Of a DNA stretch of 11,955 nucleotides, positions 7,081 to 11,955 are shown one piece after another. The notes beneath the pieces were generated by a model. That model searched no databases. It was not told the origin of the DNA and worked only from the letters and a program-made list of their open reading frames with translations. A program made the position numbers and the translations under genes. Position 1 is the stretch's first letter. Each line of letters begins with the position of its first letter. The stretch is from an uncultured Alcaligenaceae bacterium (GTDB lineage Bacteria; Pseudomonadota; Gammaproteobacteria; Burkholderiales; Burkholderiaceae_B). The stretch is taken from contig CALCPT010000481.1 in the NCBI GenBank assembly GCA_937897265.1, forward strand, positions 1 through 11,955, read 5' to 3'.

Positions 7081-7138
7081 CGCTGTCGAGTGCTCGACGG
7101 CGTGTAGTAGCGTGTGAACCCCTTGGGGTTGCCCTACT
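7081..7138. terminator. Two hairpins between convergent grxD and ttcA
   Basis: The first hairpin pairs CGCTGTCGA with TCGACGGCG (7081-7102, one T-G pair, 4-nt loop). The second has the palindromic core AACCCCTTGGGGTT (7117-7130), enclosed by AGTAG (7106-7110) pairing with CTACT (7134-7138). They fill the 75-bp gap between two convergent genes and could block transcription from both sides. Neither is followed by a T-tract on either strand, so intrinsic termination is not shown. Confidence 0.4.
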
Positions 7139-7145
7139 GCATGCG

Positions 7146-8102
7146 TTAGAGCACTGATGGCCTAACAAACCGCATCACTTGAGCGGTTACACCCAGTTTG
7201 GCGGGGTTTGCCTCGCGAGGTTCATCGGTACTCGCCTCGTGTAACTCGGCTGCTGCCTCGAAACTCGGTGGATCAAAAGCCATATCCCCCTCGGGATTTG
7301 CGAGACCGTTTGGTTTGAGTCCGACAAAGTCGAAGAGATTGCGATCCATTAAGTGAGACGGCGCGACGTTTGCGAGCGCGTTAAAAATACTCCACGCGCG
7401 CGAAGGGTGCTTCTTGTCCCATTCGACAAGCATACGGCTCACTTCTTTGCGCTTGAGGTTTTCTTGCGAACCGCACAATGTGCAAGGAATGATTGGAAAT
7501 TGTTTCCAGTCTGCATAAGCGACTAAATCTGTTTCTTGAATGTATGCGAGCGGCCGAATCACAGTGTTCTTGCCGTCGTCTGAAACGAGCTTAGGTGGCA
7601 TCGCCTTCAGTTTGCCACCATAAAACAGGTTTAAAAAGAAGGTTCCTAAAATATCATCGCGGTGATGGCCCAGCGCAATTTTGGTGGCGCCCAATTCGCC
7701 CGCAACCCGATACAAAATCCCGCGACGTAAGCGCGAGCAAAGTGAACAGGTTGTTTTCCCCTCTGGGATCAGTCGTTTAACAATTGAGTAGGTATCTTGA
7801 TTTTCGATATGAAAGGGGATGTCGCGTGCGCGCAGATAGTTTGGCAAAACATCTTCCGGAAACCCCGGCTGTTTTTGATCAAGATTCACTGCGATGATGT
7901 CAAAATCAATCGGCGCGCGGGTGCGTAGTGTTAGTAAAACATCGAGCATTGCGTAAGAATCTTTTCCGCCTGATAAACAGACCATGACGCGATCGCCGGC
8001 CTCGATCATGTTGAAGTCGGCGATGGCGCGACCGGTTTCCCTCATGAGACGTTTCGATAATTTATTTTGCTCGATACGCTGTTTTTCGCTGACGTCATTC
8101 AT
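7146..8102 (-). CDS. ttcA: tRNA-cytidine(32) 2-sulfurtransferase
   Basis: Adds sulfur to cytidine 32 of certain tRNAs to make 2-thiocytidine, using ATP and a [4Fe-4S] cluster. It has 318 residues. The PP-loop ATP-binding motif SGGKDS is at 44-49. The cluster and catalytic cysteines fit Cys119 and Cys122 in CSLC and Cys207 in PCTLC, the spacing seen in TtcA. The acidic GHHRDD follows at 145-150. The C-terminal ~50 residues are a low-conservation tail. The ATG lies one base after the mnmH stop (TGAAATG), with AGGGG in the mnmH end serving as SD. It is the last gene of the apparent M61-mnmH-ttcA operon, converging on grxD. Confidence 0.97.
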   Translation of the reverse strand: MNDVSEKQRIEQNKLSKRLMRETGRAIADFNMIEAGDRVMVCLSGGKDSYAMLDVLLTLRTRAPIDFDIIAVNLDQKQPGFPEDVLPNYLRARDIPFHIENQDTYSIVKRLIPEGKTTCSLCSRLRRGILYRVAGELGATKIALGHHRDDILGTFFLNLFYGGKLKAMPPKLVSDDGKNTVIRPLAYIQETDLVAYADWKQFPIIPCTLCGSQENLKRKEVSRMLVEWDKKHPSRAWSIFNALANVAPSHLMDRNLFDFVGLKPNGLANPEGDMAFDPPSFEAAAELHEASTDEPREANPAKLGVTAQVMRFVRPSVL

Positions 8103-8103
8103 T

Positions 8104-9201
8104 TCAAAACCCCTTTTGAAGCAAATACTCTGTGACGGCCGCGCGGTCGCCTGAAAAAATCACGCGTGACCGTTTGCTTTCGCGTTGGTGTTCATACATT
8201 GGATCGTAGTATTCGCTCAGTAAGGGTCGAATCCACTCTCGATGTAAGTCAAGAGTGCCTGCTGACTTTTGTTCGTCTAAAGCCGCTTGCATGGCAGCAG
8301 CCAAGCGAGTGTGACGCTCGCCGCCTAGTCTTTTGATCAGATTTTGCAAGCTCTCGAGCAAGCGTACAGAGAAGGCGTCGAAACCTGCCTCCGCACCAAG
8401 TTTGGCCGCAAATTGTGCGCCCAGATCTTCAACGTAGTCGTGCAAAATTCGCTCGACTCGAATCTCCATCGGCTCTTCGAGCCAAACAACCGAACTCGCT
8501 TGCATTTTCTCGCGCAAGCTAATCGGGAGGGCGCAACGACCAATCATGCGAGATTCATCTTCGAGCGCAATGCGCGACTTACCTTGTGCGTGTAAACGCA
8601 GCAGAGCAATTGCCAAGCTATTATCAAAGTTAATTTGTACGGGTTGATCGGTGGCGTGTTTGCCAAAGCTCGAGCCACGGTGATGTGCAAGCTTTTCGAG
8701 ATCAACGGTCGAACTCAACGCCTGAATCACCTCTGTTTTGCCAGACCCCGTCAGACCCGAAACTAATACGAAGTGAGAGGTCTCAATGTGCCTGTTTAGT
8801 GACTCTAGCAAAAAGGTGCGCATGGCTTTGTAGCCACCCAGGATGCGCGGGTATTGGATTCCAGCCTCAGCCAGCCAGCTCTGTGAGATGCGCGAACGCA
8901 GTCCTCCTCGAAAGCAGTACAGGTAGCCTTCGGGGTGTGCTTGCGCAAAGGCTTTCCACAAAGCGACTCGTGCTGCTTTAATGTCCCCTGACACGAGTTC
9001 ATGCCCAAGCTTGATGGCAGCCTCTTGGTTGACTTGTTTGTAGCGCAGGCCAACTTGATGGCGCTCTTGGTCATTCATGAGCGGCAGATTGGTCGCGCTG
9101 GGAAAAGCCCCTTGTTCAAACTCAACAGGAGCGCGTACGTCTAACAGTGCCACCCCTTGCGTGAAAAGTGAGGCAAAGTCATCTGTGTCGGGGCGTGTCA
9201 T
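8104..9201 (-). CDS. mnmH: tRNA 2-selenouridine synthase
   Basis: Also called selU or ybbB. It replaces the sulfur of 2-thiouridine at wobble position 34 of some tRNAs with selenium from selenophosphate, via a geranylated intermediate. From the chosen start it has 365 residues (E. coli 364). An N-terminal rhodanese domain contains [12 protein letters not shown] and the catalytic Cys96 in YCFRGG. A P-loop domain follows with Walker A GLTGSGKT at 149-156, then the family motifs [16 protein letters not shown] and a C-terminal YYDPMY. ATG 9201 overlaps the upstream stop as ATGA and fits the E. coli length. An in-frame ATG at 9231 would add 10 residues; neither has a clear SD. No selD, selA or selB lies in this window, so selenium use cannot be confirmed here. 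Confidence 0.95.
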   Translation of the reverse strand: MTRPDTDDFASLFTQGVALLDVRAPVEFEQGAFPSATNLPLMNDQERHQVGLRYKQVNQEAAIKLGHELVSGDIKAARVALWKAFAQAHPEGYLYCFRGGLRSRISQSWLAEAGIQYPRILGGYKAMRTFLLESLNRHIETSHFVLVSGLTGSGKTEVIQALSSTVDLEKLAHHRGSSFGKHATDQPVQINFDNSLAIALLRLHAQGKSRIALEDESRMIGRCALPISLREKMQASSVVWLEEPMEIRVERILHDYVEDLGAQFAAKLGAEAGFDAFSVRLLESLQNLIKRLGGERHTRLAAAMQAALDEQKSAGTLDLHREWIRPLLSEYYDPMYEHQRESKRSRVIFSGDRAAVTEYLLQKGF

Positions 9202-10991
9202 AAAGGGGCTGTCATCGGTTTGAGTTCGCATTGTGTTTGAGCGGGGGCTGCGAGCTTAACCGAAAATTCACGCAACTCATCGCGCCTAAACACATGGACC
9301 TTGACGCGCTCGCCCGGTACATGGCGGGCTAATACAGTTTCTAGCGACCCGTTTACTGAATCGATGCGTACGCCATCAATCGCTACGAGTACGTCGTGTG
9401 CCGAGAGTCCGCCTTGATGGGCAGCGCCGTGCTCAAAGACTGTTGCTAACACGATATGATCTCCCTGTTTGCGCGTGCGAACGTCAAGTGTGGGCAAGTG
9501 ATTTGCTGTGTTCCAGTGCATATCAATGCCGTGCTGTGCAAACAGTGCTCGTAATGGAACATCTTCGCGGCCATAGACCCAGCGCGCGATTTGCTCTGAA
9601 ATGTTGACTCCGGTGCAGTCAAGTACAAGGCGAACGAAAGCCTTCTCTTTTAAGCCGCGGGCGGTACCTTGATAAAAATCGCGCCCATACTGCTCCCACA
9701 GGCCTCGCATGACATCATCTAAGCTATAAGCTTGGTGGGTGGCGTGACGAATCGTAAGATCCAAGCCCAACGCAACTAGCGAGCCCTTGGTGTAATAGCT
9801 CACCAAGGCATTTGGAGAGTTTTCGTCTTGCTTGTAGTAGCGTGACCAGGCGTCAAACGAACTCTCGGCCACTGATTGTTTGTGTCGACCAGGCGTTGCA
9901 TAGACCCCGCTAATTTGCTTGCCGAGTGTTCGCAAATAGTCAGACTGATTGATCACGCCGCTACGTAGCAGCATCAGATCATCGTAATACGACGTGAAGC
10001 CTTCAAAAATCCACAGCAGACGAGTGTGCGACTCTTTTGTCAGATCGTAGGGCGCAAAGACGGCTGGCTTGATCCGCTTGACGTGCCAGGTATGAAAATA
10101 TTCGTGGCTGACTAAACCCAAAAAGGTCTGATAGCCCTCTGGGGTCTTTTTGTTTCCAAGGGTGGGGAGGTCTTTGCGCGCAGCCATCAAGGCAGTTGAG
10201 GCGCGGTGTTCAAGGCCGCCGTAACTGTCACCCGTGACCATTGTCATAAAGACGTACTTCAGCGCGGTGTCTAAAAATGGCGCTCGTGACGAGTCGGGTT
10301 CAAAAAAACGAATCTGTGTTTCGCAGATAGCTTTAACATCCCGCGCGATACGCTTGAGATCTAAATTAGGAATGACGCCCGTGAACACCATCTCATGAGG
10401 CGCTCCGCAAGCTTCAAACCGAACGACTTGAGGTCGGCCCATTTCGACGGGATGATCGATCAAGTCGTCGTAATTGAGTGCTTCGTAGACCCCAAACCCA
10501 TTGGCGAAGTCTCTGGCAATTTTGGGGCTAGAGGAAAGTTGAGTGGCCTGAGGCAGACTAGTAAAGACGCGCCAAGTCGCTAGCGCGGGTGCAATCAGGG
10601 TAACTTTGCACGGCAACTCTTCAAGGCCATGTGGCCTTAAGTAAACGCTGGTGCCGTTAAAAAAGCCGTGCGTCTCATCAAGGTGCGCCCCGCGCACTGA
10701 AAGATCCCAGGCATAGACGGTGGCTGTGATGTGCAGCGGCTCGGCACATGGTTCGATTTGCCAGCTATGGTTGTCAAGCTTAACCACGGGTAAGCGACGA
10801 TTACCCGAGCGAGCCGAAATCATCTCGATTTGGCGTGCAAAATCTCGAATCAGATAGCTGCCTGGAATCCAGGCGGGCAGCGACACGATTTGGCCTCGCG
10901 GATTGGGCTCGGGAATCGTCAGCGTGACGCGAAAGCGGTGTCCCGCCAAATCAAAAGGCTCTAAACTATAAAGGATGGGTTTGCTTTTCAT
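9198..10991 (-). CDS. M61 family peptidase with C-terminal PDZ domain
   Basis: Zinc metallopeptidase of the M61 (glycyl aminopeptidase-like) family, 597 residues. An N-terminal beta-rich domain (about 1-170, with [16 protein letters not shown]) precedes the peptidase domain. That domain has GGLEH at 258-262, the zinc site HEYFH at 296-300, and the likely third ligand Glu330 in [14 protein letters not shown] domain covers about 505-580 ([14 protein letters not shown]). No signal peptide or membrane segment is visible, so it is probably cytoplasmic. Its substrate is unknown. The SD is weak. It is first of three - strand genes, overlapping mnmH by 4 bases, and lies 36 bp from the divergent enoyl-CoA hydratase gene. 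Family sure; proteolytic role inferred from the intact zinc motif. Confidence 0.94.
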   Translation of the reverse strand: MKSKPILYSLEPFDLAGHRFRVTLTIPEPNPRGQIVSLPAWIPGSYLIRDFARQIEMISARSGNRRLPVVKLDNHSWQIEPCAEPLHITATVYAWDLSVRGAHLDETHGFFNGTSVYLRPHGLEELPCKVTLIAPALATWRVFTSLPQATQLSSSPKIARDFANGFGVYEALNYDDLIDHPVEMGRPQVVRFEACGAPHEMVFTGVIPNLDLKRIARDVKAICETQIRFFEPDSSRAPFLDTALKYVFMTMVTGDSYGGLEHRASTALMAARKDLPTLGNKKTPEGYQTFLGLVSHEYFHTWHVKRIKPAVFAPYDLTKESHTRLLWIFEGFTSYYDDLMLLRSGVINQSDYLRTLGKQISGVYATPGRHKQSVAESSFDAWSRYYKQDENSPNALVSYYTKGSLVALGLDLTIRHATHQAYSLDDVMRGLWEQYGRDFYQGTARGLKEKAFVRLVLDCTGVNISEQIARWVYGREDVPLRALFAQHGIDMHWNTANHLPTLDVRTRKQGDHIVLATVFEHGAAHQGGLSAHDVLVAIDGVRIDSVNGSLETVLARHVPGERVKVHVFRRDELREFSVKLAAPAQTQCELKPMTAPL

Positions 10992-11027
10992 ACCGCTATC
11001 TTATTTCACATTTTCCAGGATCCTCTC

Positions 11028-11804
11028 ATGAGCGAAGCGCTAGTACTGATTGAAACTCGTGGCCGCGTTGGCCTGTTGACCTTGAACCGCCCCAAAGCGC
11101 TCAATGCTCTGAATGATGCACTGATGAATGAGTTGGGTGCTGCGTTACTGGCCTTTGATGCAAACGACGAGATTGGTTGCATCGTCATCACGGGCAGCGA
11201 AAAAGCGTTTGCTGCGGGTGCTGACATCGCTGCGATGAAAGACTGGTCCTACATGGACGTCTATCGCACTGATTACATCACTCGCAATTGGGAAACCATC
11301 CGCCGTGTTCGTAAGCCGGTGATCGCAGCTGTGGCTGGTTATGCGTTGGGTGGCGGCTGCGAGTTGGCCATGATGTGTGATTTCATTATTGCTGCGGAAA
11401 CGGCAAAATTTGGTCAGCCTGAGATCAAAATTGGTGCAATTCCCGGCTCAGGCGGTACTCAGCGCTTGCCTCGCGCCGTCGGAAAGTCCAAGGCAATGGA
11501 TATGGTTCTGACCGCGCGCATGATGGATGCCGTAGAGGCTGAGCGTGCTGGGTTGGTATCGCGCGTGGTGGCCGCCGATAAACTGTTGGATGAGGCAGTT
11601 GAAGCTGCGACGGTGATTTGTGGCATGTCCTTGCCGATGGTGATTATGGCTAAAGAGTCGGTTAACCGAGCGTTCGAGTCCTCATTGCACGAAGGTGTGC
11701 TGTTCGAGCGTCGCCAGTTTCATGCTTGCTTTGCAACAGAGGATCAGAGAGAGGGAATGGCGGCCTTTGTCGAAAAAAGAAAAGCCGTTTTCAAAGGGAA
11801 GTAA
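11028..11804 (+). CDS. Enoyl-CoA hydratase/isomerase family protein
   Basis: Hydration of 2-enoyl-CoA to 3-hydroxyacyl-CoA, the second step of beta-oxidation; 258 residues, the size of short-chain hydratases. Crotonase-fold motifs are present: the oxyanion-hole segments AAGADIAAM near 62-70 and [15 protein letters not shown] at 104-118, and both catalytic glutamates, Glu112 (GCELA) and Glu132 (GQPEIKIG), followed by GSGGTQRL. Two glutamates support a true hydratase rather than another crotonase activity. AGGA lies 7 nt before the ATG. It stands alone on the + strand and is far from the other beta-oxidation genes at the left edge, so a shared pathway is possible but not shown. Leucine codon use is mixed, closer to the central genes than to the left block. 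Confidence 0.95.
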   Translation: MSEALVLIETRGRVGLLTLNRPKALNALNDALMNELGAALLAFDANDEIGCIVITGSEKAFAAGADIAAMKDWSYMDVYRTDYITRNWETIRRVRKPVIAAVAGYALGGGCELAMMCDFIIAAETAKFGQPEIKIGAIPGSGGTQRLPRAVGKSKAMDMVLTARMMDAVEAERAGLVSRVVAADKLLDEAVEAATVICGMSLPMVIMAKESVNRAFESSLHEGVLFERRQFHACFATEDQREGMAAFVEKRKAVFKGK

Positions 11805-11815
11805 TTGCAGTTTAA

Positions 11816-11885
11816 TTAACTGTTTATCAGTTAAATAGTATTTTATGACCACCTCTAATGCCCTAATTACAAGGGGCTTGTTAGG
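11816..11885 (+). terminator. Candidate terminator(s) after enoyl-CoA hydratase gene
   Basis: TTAACTG (11816-11822) and CAGTTAA (11828-11834) form a perfect but AT-rich 7-bp stem with a 5-nt loop, followed within 5 nt by TATTTTAT. Further on, GCCC (11860-11863) pairs with GGGC (11874-11877) and is followed by TTGTTAGGTT. Either could end the transcript; both are weak by stem stability or tract quality. Confidence 0.35.
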
Positions 11886-11955
11886 TTCGAAGGCTTATTA
11901 TTAATTTCGAAAAAAAATTGTTATCTTCGCATTTTTATGGCTTATCGCTGGACCC
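11886..11955. other. AT-rich non-coding end of window
   Basis: Contains two copies of TTCGAA (11886-11891 and 11906-11911), the second followed by a run of A, and a TTGTTA at 11918-11923. It resembles an upstream promoter region of a gene lying outside the window, but no complete -35/-10 pair at proper spacing can be named and no reading frame is supported. Confidence 0.3.

Noticed and set aside
11918..11946. Promoter TTGTTA with CTTATC at the right end
   Set aside because: The -10 match is poor, and the gene it would serve is not in the window.

Overview
The window looks like a chromosomal segment of a betaproteobacterium, most likely in the Burkholderiales and perhaps Alcaligenaceae-like. 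This rests on the hemA-prfA-prmC-grxD gene order, the protein motifs, the tRNA-Phe sequence and a moderate GC content. No species name can be justified from sequence alone. Almost every gene is a recognisable housekeeping or fatty-acid-type catabolic gene. I see no transposase, integrase, CRISPR array, toxin-antitoxin pair or defence gene.

Left block (1-2697, + strand): three tightly packed genes for acyl-CoA beta-oxidation. They are an acyl-CoA dehydrogenase (its first residues probably lie outside the window), a complete 3-hydroxyacyl-CoA dehydrogenase, and a short protein. The short protein looks like the second, degenerate half of a duplicated 3-hydroxyacyl-CoA dehydrogenase. Genes 1 and 2 overlap by ATGA, and genes 2 and 3 are 2 nt apart or overlap depending on the start. 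The operon very likely continues upstream. Its leucine codon choice (CTG/CTC/CTT) differs from the genes to the right (TTG/TTA).

Boundary (2698-3459): about 460 bp without a convincing gene, holding several short direct and inverted repeats. It is followed by a tRNA-Phe(GAA) gene on the - strand with its intrinsic terminator, then the leader of hemA.

Central block (3460-7070, + strand): hemA (glutamyl-tRNA reductase), prfA (release factor 1), prmC (release factor glutamine methyltransferase) and grxD (monothiol glutaredoxin). prfA and prmC overlap by one base. PrmC modifies the GGQ glutamine of RF1, so enzyme and substrate are translationally coupled. grxD has its own good ribosome binding site and a possible promoter at the end of prmC.

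Right block, - strand (10991 down to 7146): an apparent three-gene operon of an M61-family PDZ aminopeptidase-like protein, mnmH/selU (tRNA 2-selenouridine synthase) and ttcA (tRNA 2-thiocytidine synthetase), joined by a 4-base overlap and a 1-base gap. It converges on grxD across a 75-bp gap with two hairpins.

Right end (11028-11955, + strand): a single enoyl-CoA hydratase gene, divergent from the M61 gene across 36 bp, followed by about 150 bp of AT-rich non-coding sequence.

The point most worth following up is the split, partly degenerate 3-hydroxyacyl-CoA dehydrogenase pair beside a tRNA gene. I found no clear sign of a wholly new system.
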